Numbered from the stretch's first letter, positions 47,877-58,397 are shown. The stretch is 64,000 nucleotides of DNA from Ehrlichia chaffeensis str. Arkansas (GCF_000013145.1 NC_007799.1:1-64000); one strand, 5' to 3'. The notes: generated by a model from the sequence alone, not told the origin. Translations and numbers: made by a program.

Positions 47877-49061
47877 ATGTTAAAGCCTCATGATTTTACT
47901 TTTCGTAATATGAAAAAAATACAAGATTTTAGTTGTAGTGGTAAAACTGTATTGCTGCGTGCGGATTTAAATGTTCCAGTAGATAATGGGATAGTTTTGG
48001 ATGATACTAGGATTGTTAGATTAACTACAACTATAAAATATTTATTGAGTAATGATGCGAAAATTGTCATAATGTCGCACTATGGATCTCCTAAATCTTA
48101 TGATAAAGAATTTTCTTTAAAGTTTGTGGTTGAGTATTTGAATAAAATATTTGCAACAAATGTAGTATTTATAGATGGTGTAATTGGAGATTATGTAGAA
48201 CAGACTATTCAATCTGTTCCAGCAGGGACTATATTGCTGCTAGAAAATTTGAGATTTTACGCAGAAGAAGAAAAGAATGATTTGAATTTTGCAAAACAAC
48301 TTGCGTTGTTGGCTGATATATATGTTAATGATGCTTTTTCTTGTTTACATCGTAAGCATGCTTCTATAGATGCGATTACTAGAGTTATGCCGTCTTTTAT
48401 TGGCTTTAATTTTCAAGAAGAAATGAAATATTTGAGTTGTGTTGTTTCAAATAGTGAGAAGCCAGTAGCTGTTATAGTTGGTGGTTCAAAAATATCAACA
48501 AAAGTTCATATGTTAAAAAATTTGATTAAAAAAATAGATTTTTTGATAGTGGGAGGAGCCATTGCGAATAATTTTTTGTTATCACAAGGTTTAAAAATAG
48601 GTAAGTCGTTATACGAAGAGTTAGAAAAAGATCTTGTAACAGAAATTGTAGATCTTGCTAAGAGATATGAATGTAAGATAATTGTCCCTGTTGATTACGT
48701 AGTGGCTAAAAATTACATTTGTGGGGATAGTACAATAAAAGACAATGACACTTTAGAGTCTGATGATATGATATTAGATGTAGGACCTCAAACTGTTAAC
48801 ATGATTGCTGCTACGATAAATAAATGTAGAACAGTGCTATGGAATGGTCCGTGTGGTATGTTTGAAAAAGAACCTTTTTCTAAAGGAACATTTAGTGTTG
48901 CGAACTTGTTGTCAAAATTGACTAAGGTAGGAAAGCTAAAAAGTATTGTTGGAGGTGGAGATAGTATATGTGCAATAAAATTATCTGGACTTTCAAATGA
49001 AGACTTTACTTATATTTCTACAGGAGGAGGAGCTTTATTGCATTTTTTGAGTATCGCATGA
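47877..49061 (+). CDS. pgk: Phosphoglycerate kinase
   Basis: Pgk interconverts 1,3-bisphosphoglycerate and 3-phosphoglycerate. The protein shows KTVLLRADLNVPVDNG, the substrate-binding VIMSHYGSP, LLLENLRFYAEEE, VNDAFSCLHRKHAS, VGGSKISTKV and the C-terminal GGGDSICAI with STGGGALL. I place the start at ATG 47877 (394 residues) because AAGG at 47865-47868 is a plausible Shine-Dalgarno. ATG 47910 would match the most common family start. It pairs metabolically with gap at 8.9 kb. Confidence 0.94.
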   Translation: MLKPHDFTFRNMKKIQDFSCSGKTVLLRADLNVPVDNGIVLDDTRIVRLTTTIKYLLSNDAKIVIMSHYGSPKSYDKEFSLKFVVEYLNKIFATNVVFIDGVIGDYVEQTIQSVPAGTILLLENLRFYAEEEKNDLNFAKQLALLADIYVNDAFSCLHRKHASIDAITRVMPSFIGFNFQEEMKYLSCVVSNSEKPVAVIVGGSKISTKVHMLKNLIKKIDFLIVGGAIANNFLLSQGLKIGKSLYEELEKDLVTEIVDLAKRYECKIIVPVDYVVAKNYICGDSTIKDNDTLESDDMILDVGPQTVNMIAATINKCRTVLWNGPCGMFEKEPFSKGTFSVANLLSKLTKVGKLKSIVGGGDSICAIKLSGLSNEDFTYISTGGGALLHFLSIA

Positions 49062-49529
49062 TTTTAAAAGTAATATAAAGTTCACTTTAAAGTGTATGTA
49101 TTGTCTAAATATGACAGAGTTTTATTGGTAATCAGTTTAAAATGTGTTTTCTTTAATGTAGTAGTTTAACGAAGCAATATCAGTTTTTATTCTTAATATG
49201 CTACAGCATTGAGAGTTTCTATTTTGTTAGTATTTGGTACATATGTATCCGAAATCTGTATTTATAAAGAATAATGTTGATTGATATTAGTTTAATTTTT
49301 TCAAAGAGCTATTTCTGTATTGTAAAGCACAAAATATGTAATAGATATGAATTTTTTTATCATATGTTACTTAGAAATGGTTTTGTTTGTTGTGATTTAG
49401 AATATGGATACATTGATTTGAGTTGTGAGTAGTAATTGCTTATGGCGTATTAAAGAGCTTATATTGAACAGTTGTTAATTGATTTGATGTTGTCAGATTG
49501 GTATGTTGACAAGCAGGGGTTATAATTTC
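49062..49529. other. Convergent spacer between pgk and xseA
   Basis: This 468-bp AT-rich spacer lies between the 3' ends of two genes. I see no coding frame, tandem repeat, RNA gene or clear terminator in it. Confidence 0.5.
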
Positions 49530-50696
49530 TTATTTTATTATAGCTTCTATTATACCATCTTTTAGTTCAATTGATATAATATCATTTGATTTTAGTTTTT
49601 TTATACTGCTGATGTGGTTACGGTTTGTATCGTATAATACAGCATATCCTGCTTCTAAAGTTTTTTCTTTGTTAAATTTATTGATTTTATTATATAGCGC
49701 GTTTAGGGATTGTTTCTTATTTAATAGCAGTATTTTTAGCAATACTTCTATTTTGTTTTTGTATTCAGATAGTTGAAGTTTTAGTACTTTAATTTGATGT
49801 TTAGTTTTGATTAAGTTGTTGTGTAAATAAAACAGCCTCTCTTTTTTTTTATTTATTTTATAGTGTAAAGTTGTCTTTATTTTGTTGAATTTACTGTTTA
49901 TATGTTCTATGAGTTGGGTTTTTGTTGGCAAAACAATTTCTACTGCTGCTGTAGGTGTAGGAGCACGTACATCTGCTGCATAATCAATTAAAGTAAAGTC
50001 AGTTTCATGACCGATTGCAGAAACTATAGGAATGCTAGATCTAGCTACTGCCCTTACTATTGATTCATCATTAAAAATCCATAAATCTTCTATACTGCCT
50101 CCTCCTCTGGCGATAATGATTACGTCTGGTTTATTTGTATCGGCGTTGTTTAGTTTTGATATTGCATCTATAATTTGGTTGATAGATTCATTGCCTTGTA
50201 CGGATACTGGAGATATAACTATGTGACTTGGAAAGCGGCTTTTCACTCTGTTTAGTATGTCGTTAATCACTGCTCCAGTAGTAGATGTGATTACACCTGT
50301 AATTTTAGGTAGTAAAGGCAAAGGTTTTTTGTTTGATTGATCAAAAAGTCCTTCTTTTTCTAATTTTGCTTTTCTTTGTTCAAGCATTATTTTCAAGTTG
50401 CCTATTCCGGCTAGCAACATGTTTTCTGTTATTAGCTGATATTTTGATTGGTAGGTTGTTAGGAACCCGGAGCATATGACTTCCAATCCATTTTTTAAAT
50501 CAAATTCAACTTTGGTATTGTTCCAGCATATTGCATTGAGTACAGCAGCATCATCTTTTAATGTGAAATATGTATGCCCAGATTTTGGTTGTGATAAATT
50601 GCTGATTTCTCCTCTAACTTTTATATGAGTAAACGTTTCATGTACAAAATTTTGGAAAATTTTAGTGATTTCACTAACAGTAAATTCTGGTGTCAT
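49530..50696 (-). CDS. xseA: Exodeoxyribonuclease VII large subunit
   Basis: XseA is the catalytic subunit of exonuclease VII, which degrades single-stranded DNA to oligonucleotides. The 388-residue protein has the OB-fold N-domain (VRGEISNLSQPKSGHTYFTLKDD), the GVITSTTGAVINDIL catalytic-domain start, ARGGGSIEDLWIFNDE, and AIGHETDFTLIDYAADVRAPTPTAAVE. The C-terminal coiled coil is Lys/Asn-rich. It overlaps the upstream zinc-ribbon gene by 4 nt. xseB is not in the window. Confidence 0.96.
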   Translation of the reverse strand: MTPEFTVSEITKIFQNFVHETFTHIKVRGEISNLSQPKSGHTYFTLKDDAAVLNAICWNNTKVEFDLKNGLEVICSGFLTTYQSKYQLITENMLLAGIGNLKIMLEQRKAKLEKEGLFDQSNKKPLPLLPKITGVITSTTGAVINDILNRVKSRFPSHIVISPVSVQGNESINQIIDAISKLNNADTNKPDVIIIARGGGSIEDLWIFNDESIVRAVARSSIPIVSAIGHETDFTLIDYAADVRAPTPTAAVEIVLPTKTQLIEHINSKFNKIKTTLHYKINKKKERLFYLHNNLIKTKHQIKVLKLQLSEYKNKIEVLLKILLLNKKQSLNALYNKINKFNKEKTLEAGYAVLYDTNRNHISSIKKLKSNDIISIELKDGIIEAIIK

Positions 50697-51358
50697 AAAA
50701 AAGCTATCTCAAACAAGTTTCCTATCTTTATTTGTATGCTATCAGTTTCTTTTGGTACATATTGTATTATATGTTCAAATTTATAATCTTCTTTACTAGG
50801 AATAATATCAGTTTTGTGTTTATTTAATTTTTCTGAAGAAATTGCTTTTTTTTGTTTATTGTAGAATACAAAATGTATGCCGGGTATAAATCTTTCTTGA
50901 TCAGATTGGTTCTTAATCACTCCTTCAACTTTTATTGCAATGCTATCTTTGTTATTCTTTAAAATTTTTATTTGAGAATTTGCGAGCTGTATATTTGTTG
51001 TGTCGTACATTTCTATTATACGGTAAATCTTCCTGATTTTATATGGCATGTTATTTTGCAGCATAACAGAAAGTGAAAATACTAATAATATCATTGCAAC
51101 TATTGATGATATTTTTTTTACAAGAAAACTACTCTTAGTAGAATTATTAAGGATAGTGTTCTTATTGCTTTGTAAGTTGGGATTTGTTGCATGTTCTTTA
51201 TTTATGTAGTCCTTTTCAGGATGATCTATGTTATCTTGTGAGGGGACATGCATCCACGTATTATTGCAGTTTGTGCATCTAACTTTTTTACCGCTAGTAG
51301 GGAATTTACTGCTATCTACCCTATAAACTGCGTTACAATTTTTGCATTCTATCCGCAT
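50693..51358 (-). CDS. MJ0042-type zinc-ribbon membrane protein
   Basis: The 221-residue protein begins with an MJ0042-type zinc ribbon: CKNC and CTNC, about 19 residues apart, ending NTWMH. A hydrophilic linker, one membrane helix (about residues 85-105) and an outside domain of about 110 residues with beta character follow. This architecture is common in alphaproteobacteria; its function is unknown. I start it at ATG 51358; an in-frame GTG two codons earlier is possible. Its stop overlaps the xseA start by 4 nt (translational coupling). Confidence 0.85.
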   Translation of the reverse strand: MRIECKNCNAVYRVDSSKFPTSGKKVRCTNCNNTWMHVPSQDNIDHPEKDYINKEHATNPNLQSNKNTILNNSTKSSFLVKKISSIVAMILLVFSLSVMLQNNMPYKIRKIYRIIEMYDTTNIQLANSQIKILKNNKDSIAIKVEGVIKNQSDQERFIPGIHFVFYNKQKKAISSEKLNKHKTDIIPSKEDYKFEHIIQYVPKETDSIQIKIGNLFEIAFL

Positions 51359-51550
51359 TAACACAAGTTTGTTGATTATGTATTATAACATATATAGTGT
51401 ATTATTCTCAACATGTCTATAATGTATGTAATTTACATCATCTGATATTATAACTGGGGCTATTATGGTATAGGTTGTAATGGAATAAAATACTTGTATT
51501 TTATTGTCCGTTTTGTTAGCATGAAATTTTATGAAAAACTAGTTGTAAAT

Positions 51551-52390
51551 ATGGAAAACTTTTGTAATTTTAAAGACGCTATTGAAGATGCGTGGAATAA
51601 TTTAGCTAATCTTTCTAGTAATACTTCAATTAAAAAAGTTGTTGATGATGTTATGGATCTTTTAGATCAGGGTAAGATCCGCATATGTGAGAAAGTAGGA
51701 GATCAATGGGTAGTTAATGAATGGGCGAAAAAAGCTATATTACTGTGTTTCCGTGTGTATGACATGAATCTTGCAGAAATTAGCAGTGCAGACTCAATGC
51801 TTGGTAACTTATGTTGGTTTGATAAAGTGCAATTGAAATTTGGTAGATGGAGTGCTGATGATTTTAGAGCAGCAAAAGTTAGAGCTGTACCTGGGTCAAT
51901 GGTTCGTAAGTCTGCTTATATTGCTCCTAATGTAGTATTGATGCCTAGTTTTGTAAATGTAGGTGCATATGTAGGTGAAGGTACTATGATTGATACTTGG
52001 GCATCTGTCGGAAGTTGTGCTCAAATTGGTAAGCATTGTCATATTTCTGGTGGTGCAGGGATAGGAGGTGTGTTAGAACCATTAAGTTCTAGACCTGTTG
52101 TCATAGAAGATAATTGTTTTATTGGTGCTCGTAGTGAAATTGTTGAAGGTGTAGTAGTAGGTGAAGGTTCAGTAATTGCTATGGGTGTTTATATTGGGGC
52201 TTCTACTAGAATTGTTGATAGAGCATCTGGTGAAATATCTTACGGAAAAATTCCTCCATATTCTGTAGTAGTGCCTGGTTCTTATGGTAGTGGTGATTTA
52301 TCATTATATTGTGCTGTGATTGTCAAAAAAGTTGATGATAAAACTAGAAGTAAAGTATCTATTAATGAACTTTTAAGAGATGATTCTTAA
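51551..52390 (+). CDS. dapD: 2,3,4,5-tetrahydropyridine-2,6-dicarboxylate N-succinyltransferase
   Basis: DapD succinylates tetrahydrodipicolinate in the lysine/diaminopimelate pathway. I start it at 51551 ([17 protein letters not shown], 279 residues), which fits the family length; upstream in-frame codons would add about 19 non-conserved residues. The protein has [29 protein letters not shown] and a left-handed beta-helix of hexapeptide repeats including [23 protein letters not shown] and GGVLEPL. It ends with a [21 protein letters not shown] strand region typical of DapD. Confidence 0.95.
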   Translation: MENFCNFKDAIEDAWNNLANLSSNTSIKKVVDDVMDLLDQGKIRICEKVGDQWVVNEWAKKAILLCFRVYDMNLAEISSADSMLGNLCWFDKVQLKFGRWSADDFRAAKVRAVPGSMVRKSAYIAPNVVLMPSFVNVGAYVGEGTMIDTWASVGSCAQIGKHCHISGGAGIGGVLEPLSSRPVVIEDNCFIGARSEIVEGVVVGEGSVIAMGVYIGASTRIVDRASGEISYGKIPPYSVVVPGSYGSGDLSLYCAVIVKKVDDKTRSKVSINELLRDDS

Positions 52391-52851
52391 TACATAACTA
52401 TAAATCTATATATCATTAGTTTAGAATATAAAAAACAAATGTACTTTATAGGTGAAGTAAGCGTTTTAGCTAAGTTGTATCGTATATTTTTTGCTAAAAT
52501 ATGCTAGTCAATTACTTGGTAATGTGTCACTCAGTTGAGGTGGTTTTAATTGCCAAAAATTAAGTTTAGTGTGAAATATGGAAACTTATAAAGAGTGTAT
52601 ATATTCTAACTAGTGATATAATAGTTATGATACAAGTTCTTAATATAAAAAGTTCTCTGTCTTGTTTTTGTGAGTTTGTTGATAGTTACTTGAATAAGAA
52701 AGATCAATATATAGATCATCGTTATATGTTAACTTTTTTGTACTTAAGAAAGCTTATGTTGTTTAATGGAATATAATTTTCTATTTAATAATATAGTGAG
52801 TTTTATTCTAATGATGATAAAATTCTAGAGTACTTCTACTATTTGGAATAA
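52391..52851. other. Spacer between dapD and mnmE
   Basis: This 461-bp spacer lies between two plus-strand genes. It is AT-rich, with no coding frame, RNA motif, repeat or clear terminator that I can recognise. The mnmE promoter should be in its right part. Confidence 0.5.
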
Positions 52852-54171
52852 ATGACTACAATTTTTGCTTTATGTACTCCATGGGGAAGGTCTGGAGTAG
52901 CTGTGATTAGAATCTCTGGTGAAGATGCTGCAAAGGCATTTGTGCATTTTGGAATTAATAGTAGTATTAAACCAAGAACTGCAACGTTTACTCCTTTATA
53001 CGACAAAGATGGTGAAGTTATAGATGAAGCGATAGTGGTGTATTTTGTTGCACCAAATAGCTTTACTGGAGAAGATGTAGTTGAGTTTCATACTCATGGT
53101 AGTTTTGCTGTTATTAAAATGATATTAGCTGAGCTTGGAAAAATTTTTGTTCCTGCTGGGCCAGGTGAGTTTTCTTTGCGTGCTTTTTTAAATAATAAAG
53201 TTGATTTGACTAGAGCTGAAGCAATAGTAGATCTTATAAACTCTGAAACAGAAATGCAGGCTAAGCAAGCTATAAGACAAATGTCTGGGGTTTTGGAAAA
53301 GTTGTATCAAAATTGGCGACAGCAGTTGATTGATATATTATCTAATATAGAAGCTTATATTGATTTTCCGGAAGAAGTTAATAGTTCTGCTATAGCTAAT
53401 ATTGATTATCTATTAAATAATTTGCAGAAATCTTTAGAAAGTCATCTTAATGATGACCGAAGAGGTGAAAGGTTACGTCAAGGTATTTATGTTACAATTC
53501 TTGGTGAACCTAATTCTGGTAAGTCTACTTTATTTAATCATTTAGCAAAAAGAGATATTGCAATTGTTTCTGAATATGCTGGTACTACTAGAGATCCTCT
53601 AGAAGCACATATAGATGTAGCTGGATATCCAATTATTATTATTGATACTGCAGGCATTAGAGAGAGTACTGATCCAGTAGAACAAGAAGGGATCAAACGT
53701 GCGAAGTTAAAGGCTGAAAATGCTGATTTCAAAATAGTAATGCTTCCTTACGAGAAACGAGATATTTTTAACAGAGAAATTATGAGCTTGATAGATGATA
53801 AGTCTATATGCATTTTAAGTAAAGCTGATAATATTACAGATCAGAAATTAATACCTGTGTTTGATTTTAGTTTTATTCCGATTTCTGTATATTGTAACAT
53901 TGGAATTGAAAATTTATTGAATTTAATTAAACAAAAAGTAGAAAAAGATTTTCAATTTTGTAATACTGACCCTTTTATTACTTCTGAAAGGCAGAGAAAA
54001 CATATTCAAAATACTTTGAATATTATAAAGTCTGTAGATTTAAGTTTACCTATGGAAATAGTGTCAGAGGATTTAAGATTGTCTGTAAGGGAATTAGGGA
54101 AAGTGGTAGGTGTTATTAGTGATGATGATATATTAGATAATGTATTTGGTAAATTCTGTATAGGTAAATGA
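52852..54171 (+). CDS. mnmE: tRNA modification GTPase MnmE
   Basis: MnmE works with MnmG to modify the wobble uridine of several tRNAs. The 439-residue protein has the N-terminal folate-binding domain (CTPWGRSGVAVIRISG), a helical domain, and a G domain with G1 GEPNSGKST at 218-226, the AGTTRDP loop, DTAGIRES for G3, and SKAD where most MnmE proteins have NKAD for G4. The C-terminal CIGK with the catalytic Cys is intact. Length is normal. Confidence 0.96.
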   Translation: MTTIFALCTPWGRSGVAVIRISGEDAAKAFVHFGINSSIKPRTATFTPLYDKDGEVIDEAIVVYFVAPNSFTGEDVVEFHTHGSFAVIKMILAELGKIFVPAGPGEFSLRAFLNNKVDLTRAEAIVDLINSETEMQAKQAIRQMSGVLEKLYQNWRQQLIDILSNIEAYIDFPEEVNSSAIANIDYLLNNLQKSLESHLNDDRRGERLRQGIYVTILGEPNSGKSTLFNHLAKRDIAIVSEYAGTTRDPLEAHIDVAGYPIIIIDTAGIRESTDPVEQEGIKRAKLKAENADFKIVMLPYEKRDIFNREIMSLIDDKSICILSKADNITDQKLIPVFDFSFIPISVYCNIGIENLLNLIKQKVEKDFQFCNTDPFITSERQRKHIQNTLNIIKSVDLSLPMEIVSEDLRLSVRELGKVVGVISDDDILDNVFGKFCIGK

Positions 54172-54359
54172 TATTTACCTGGATTATTAGTGGGCATGTG
54201 TGTAAGTTCTTGGATTCATAATTTTATTAATAAAATACATATAGTGATTTTTTGTTGTGGAGTTATTTTGATAAGCTTATTTCAAGTTATAAAAGTGTAA
54301 TTCTATGGTCAAAAAATTTGGCAAATGTATTTTGCTTGGTAATTACATATGCAGCAATT

Positions 54360-54902
54360 TTATTTTTTGTCAGTTTTGTGAAAGTTTTCTATGAATGAGA
54401 CTATCTCCTGAACTTCAGCCATTTTACCTGTTCCGTATTCGTTACAAATTGCTAACCCTTCTTTAGGTTCAATTATTGTTACGTTATCACTTTTTAAACA
54501 ATGAATATTACGTTGATTTGCTTTTGAATTCCACATTGCAGGATTCATAGCTGGGACCATGATGATAGGAATGTTTGAAGCAATTAACGCAGTTGTAGCT
54601 AATTCATCAGCAATACCATGTGCTGTTTTTGCTATTATATCTAATGTTGCAGGCGCTACTAGTACAATATCAGAACTTCGCGTTAATGATATGTGATGCA
54701 TACTTTTATGGGCATGAAAAAGATCTGCATCAGTATACACAGAATTTCCAGATAATGATGCTACTGATAATGGGGTAACAAACCTTTCTCCAGATTTGCT
54801 TATTATGCTAGTAACTGTATGGTTATTTTCTTGCAGTTTTCTTATCAAATCTAAAGATTTATATGCTGCTATGCTTCCTGATATTACTAATAAAATTTTC
54901 AT
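54360..54902 (-). CDS. coaC: Phosphopantothenoylcysteine decarboxylase (CoaC flavoprotein)
   Basis: CoaC decarboxylates phosphopantothenoylcysteine in coenzyme A synthesis. The 180-residue protein is only the flavoprotein half: SGSIAAYKSLDLIRKL at the N-terminus, the catalytic His70 in HHISL, APAT for FMN binding, and PAMNPAMW at 117-124. In most bacteria this is fused to CoaB, but here nothing of CoaB follows. The HFCD family also includes UbiX and lantibiotic enzymes, but the PAMN motif and the His favour CoaC. Confidence 0.87.
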   Translation of the reverse strand: MKILLVISGSIAAYKSLDLIRKLQENNHTVTSIISKSGERFVTPLSVASLSGNSVYTDADLFHAHKSMHHISLTRSSDIVLVAPATLDIIAKTAHGIADELATTALIASNIPIIMVPAMNPAMWNSKANQRNIHCLKSDNVTIIEPKEGLAICNEYGTGKMAEVQEIVSFIENFHKTDKK

Positions 54903-55010
54903 AGGATAAAACTAGGTAAACATTCAATTTCTATCATATATTTTTGTATATTCAAAGTTTAATATTTATAATAACTTTGACGTATTAGTTTAATGTAGGA
55001 TTATAGTTTA

Positions 55011-57050
55011 ATGCACAACTTAAGCATATTTTCTAGCATGTATATGTTGCCAGGAGTTAATAATGTAGTAGGGAGTTTATTAAAAAAGTTATGTGGTGGT
55101 GATAAAATTATAGATTTGTTATTTCATATACCACAAAGTTATGTGGATAGAAGAACTGCGTTATCTGAAGATTCTGTAGGTAAAATTGTAACTTTTATTG
55201 GTACTGTGAAGTGTCATGGTTTTATTGGTAGGAAAAGAAAATCCCAGTATAAAATTGTGCTTGATACATGTATTGGTGAAGTATCATTAATTTTTTTTAA
55301 TTACTCGTTGAAATATCTGAGAAGTGTTTTAAAGGTAGGTTCAACATGTGTAGTAAGTGGTACTCTGATAAGATTTTTGGGATGTTTGCAAATTACACAT
55401 CCGGATTATATTGTAACAGATATTAAAAAGTTCCAGGATATTAGTATCATAGAACCTATTTATCCACTAATTAGAGGATTAACTTCTAAGAGAATTTCAA
55501 AGTTAGTAAAGTTAAGTGTAAGGTTGTTACCTGATTTTCCTGAATGGATAGATGAAAAATTGTTAAGAGATAATAGATGGAATAGTTGGAAGGAAAGTTT
55601 AATAAAAATACATCACCCAGATACACTTGAAGCTGTGCATTTACATAGGGCAAGGTTAGCGTATGATGAATTATTAAGTCATCAAATCTCTGTAAAAATG
55701 GTCAGGAAATTTGATTACCAACAAGGTGTCTCTATTGTAAGTAAGCAGCTATACTATAATGATATTTTAAATAAACTGCCTTTTAAGTTAACAGAAGGAC
55801 AGAAAGAAGTAATATCTCAGATTACAAAGAGTCAAGCATCAGAAAATAGGATGGTAAAACTATTAATAGGAGATGTAGGTAGTGGGAAAACAGTGGTAGC
55901 TTTGTTTGCTATTTTAAATGTTATAGAGAATGGAGGTCAAGTAGCTTTTATGGCTCCTACTGAGATATTAGCAGAACAACATTATCGTTGGATACGGGCG
56001 ATACTATCTGATATTTCAGTTGATGTTGAGTTGTTAACAAGTAAGGTAAGGAAGAAACAGAATATTAAAAAGAAATTGCAACTTGGTGAATGTAATGTAG
56101 TTATTGGAACTCATGCTTTATTTCAGGATGGTGTTGATTTTAATAATCTTAATTTGATTATCATTGATGAACAACAAAGATTTGGAGTATTACAGAGGAT
56201 GAGGCTAATTAATAAAAGTAATATGGCTGATGTGCTTTTTATGACAGCTACGCCTATTCCTAGAACATTAGAGCAAGTAGTATATGGGGATATAGATTGT
56301 TTAAGACTTAAGGATAAGCCTCACAATCGATTGCCTATACAAACTAGTATTGTGAATATTGAGCGCTTGTTTGAAGTTATAGCAAAATTACAATTGGCTT
56401 TGCAAGAAGGTAATAAGGCATATTGGATTTGTCCTTATATTGAAGATTCGGAATTATTAGATATAGCAGCAGCAGAAAAACGTTTTTTTACTCTACAAGA
56501 AGTGTTTGGTAAGGATGTAGGTTTGATACACAGTCGTTTGCCTAAGATTGAAAAAGATGAAGTCATGATGTCTTTTTATAATGGAAATATTAAGTTACTA
56601 GTTGCAACTACTGTAATAGAAGTAGGAGTTGATATACCTGATGCTACTATAATTATTATAGAAAATGCTGAACAATTTGGTCTATCACAGCTTCATCAAT
56701 TACGTGGTAGAGTTGGCCGTAGTGATAAATCTTCTTTTTGTATTTTACTTCATGGGAATATGTTAAGTAAGATTGCATATAAAAAGCTATGTATATTGCG
56801 TAAATTTCAAGATGGCTTTTACATAGCTGAGCAGGATTTGTTGTTGCGTGGTAGTGGAGATGTTTTAGGGATAAAACAATCAGGATTATCAAATTTTAAG
56901 TTTGCAGATATTTATAAGGATCAAGGCCTTATTTCTATTGCTGTTGAACAGGCAGGAGCAATTCTGGATGCGAATAAGACAGAATTAGGTGATCATTTTA
57001 ATCAATTGTTACACATGTTTGGTTATGATGTTTCTACTATAAATTATTAG
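55011..57050 (+). CDS. recG: ATP-dependent DNA helicase RecG
   Basis: RecG reverses stalled forks and branch-migrates junctions. The 679-residue protein has an N-terminal wedge (OB) domain, the P-loop GDVGSGKTVVAL near residue 285, motif Ia MAPTEILAEQHYRW, the GTHALFQDGVDF stretch, motif II DEQQRFGV, motif III MTATPIPRTL, and motifs V-VI VATTVIEVGVDIPDATIIIIENAEQFGLSQLHQLRGRVGRS. Most RecG proteins have DEQH in motif II; here His is Gln. The C-terminal GSGDVLGIKQSG is present. Length is normal. Confidence 0.96.
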   Translation: MHNLSIFSSMYMLPGVNNVVGSLLKKLCGGDKIIDLLFHIPQSYVDRRTALSEDSVGKIVTFIGTVKCHGFIGRKRKSQYKIVLDTCIGEVSLIFFNYSLKYLRSVLKVGSTCVVSGTLIRFLGCLQITHPDYIVTDIKKFQDISIIEPIYPLIRGLTSKRISKLVKLSVRLLPDFPEWIDEKLLRDNRWNSWKESLIKIHHPDTLEAVHLHRARLAYDELLSHQISVKMVRKFDYQQGVSIVSKQLYYNDILNKLPFKLTEGQKEVISQITKSQASENRMVKLLIGDVGSGKTVVALFAILNVIENGGQVAFMAPTEILAEQHYRWIRAILSDISVDVELLTSKVRKKQNIKKKLQLGECNVVIGTHALFQDGVDFNNLNLIIIDEQQRFGVLQRMRLINKSNMADVLFMTATPIPRTLEQVVYGDIDCLRLKDKPHNRLPIQTSIVNIERLFEVIAKLQLALQEGNKAYWICPYIEDSELLDIAAAEKRFFTLQEVFGKDVGLIHSRLPKIEKDEVMMSFYNGNIKLLVATTVIEVGVDIPDATIIIIENAEQFGLSQLHQLRGRVGRSDKSSFCILLHGNMLSKIAYKKLCILRKFQDGFYIAEQDLLLRGSGDVLGIKQSGLSNFKFADIYKDQGLISIAVEQAGAILDANKTELGDHFNQLLHMFGYDVSTINY

Positions 57051-57434
57051 TTTTTATGTGAGTAAGGGATTTTGATAAATTTCAAGTGGTAGTGATTTTT
57101 AGAGAAGAGTATATCAGTTTAAGTTTTGAATAGAAAATTCTGGCTATAATATTACAAGATTTAGAATAAAAGTTATGCTTAGATGGTTTCTATGTAATTT
57201 TTAGTGATTCAGGAATGATTTTGTTAGTAGAGAGTTATGTTCTCGTGAATAATGTTAATTTTATTTTTTGTAGTTTTTGATATTATTATAAGTACAGTTA
57301 CAAAAATTGTATTAGGGCTCTGCTTATATAAAAAGTGATCTTAATTTTGTAGGAGTTATTTTTTCTCAGGCTTTTGTATAAAAACTATGAAGTTGTTTCT
57401 GTAATTGTTGTTACTGTGAAGTTGAGGTATTAGT
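57051..57434. other. Spacer between recG and the NDUFA9-like gene
   Basis: This 384-bp spacer is G/T-rich on the + strand and separates two plus-strand genes. I see no coding frame, RNA, tandem repeat or clear promoter in it. Confidence 0.5.
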
Positions 57435-58397
57435 ATGTCTATAAAGCGTGTCGTTATGTTTGGGGGGAGTGGTTTTATAGGTAGATACTTAGTAAAGTAC
57501 TTTGCTGAGAATGGGTATGTGATTAGGATTGTTACTAGATATCCAGAAAAAGCAAAGCAATTAAAGTTATGTGGGAATTTGGGTCAAGTAGAGGTTATAA
57601 GTGGTAATGTTGCTAATAGTGAAGAAGTAATTGAGCATATACGTGATTGTAATATTGTTATAAATTTACTTGGTGTTTTATATAGTGCAAAGAAATCTAC
57701 TTTTTATGACATACATGCTAAAGCAGCAGAAAATATAGCTAAAGCTGCAAAAAGGTGTAAAGTAAAGTTGATGATTCATTTTTCGGCAATGGGAATTACT
57801 GAAACACAAAAATCTGACTATGCGAAAAGTAAATTGATAGGGGAAAATCTTGTGAAATCTGCTTTCCCTGATGCAGTGATTATAAGGCCAAACTTAGTTT
57901 TTGGACCAGAAGATAAGTTTTTTAATAAGTTTGCACAGCTGTCAATGATTTTTCCATTTTTGCCGGTTATAGGCGGTGGACGTGCAGTTTTCCAACCTAT
58001 TTATGTTGATGATCTTGCTAAGTTTGTATTTAGTATTGTTGAAAATTCGATTACAGATAAGCTATATAATGTTTGTGGGCCTTGTACTTATTCATTTAAA
58101 GAGTTATTAAGTTTTATCCTGAACGTTACAAATAGAAAAAGTAAGCTTATTAATATTTCTTTTGGTGTAACAAATATTTTAGCTTTTTTTTGTGAGCTGA
58201 GAATAATTTCTATTTTTTTGAAACTTATTACTGGAACTACAGATCCAATTTTAACAAGAGATCAGGTGAAATTTATTAAAGATATGACCGAATCTCATGA
58301 TATATACCCTATGAATGAGTTAAAAGAGATTGGAGTAAAGTTGTCAACTATTGAAAACATAGTTCCTAAATATTTAAAGATTTATAAGAGTTTTTAG
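57435..58397 (+). CDS. NDUFA9-like NAD-dependent epimerase/dehydratase family protein
   Basis: The 320-residue protein is an atypical short-chain dehydrogenase. It has the Rossmann opening VVMFGGSGFIGRYLVKYFAENG, a D/N-rich VISGNVANSEEV turn, HFSAMGITETQKSDYAKSKLIGE with the Tyr-x-x-x-Lys, and RPNLVFGPEDKFFN. It matches the group that includes the mitochondrial complex I accessory subunit NDUFA9, common in alphaproteobacteria; it may stabilise complex I or bind a lipid or NADPH. The last 24 codons belong to the first unit of the triplicated repeat at 58326-59026. Confidence 0.87.
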   Translation: MSIKRVVMFGGSGFIGRYLVKYFAENGYVIRIVTRYPEKAKQLKLCGNLGQVEVISGNVANSEEVIEHIRDCNIVINLLGVLYSAKKSTFYDIHAKAAENIAKAAKRCKVKLMIHFSAMGITETQKSDYAKSKLIGENLVKSAFPDAVIIRPNLVFGPEDKFFNKFAQLSMIFPFLPVIGGGRAVFQPIYVDDLAKFVFSIVENSITDKLYNVCGPCTYSFKELLSFILNVTNRKSKLINISFGVTNILAFFCELRIISIFLKLITGTTDPILTRDQVKFIKDMTESHDIYPMNELKEIGVKLSTIENIVPKYLKIYKSF

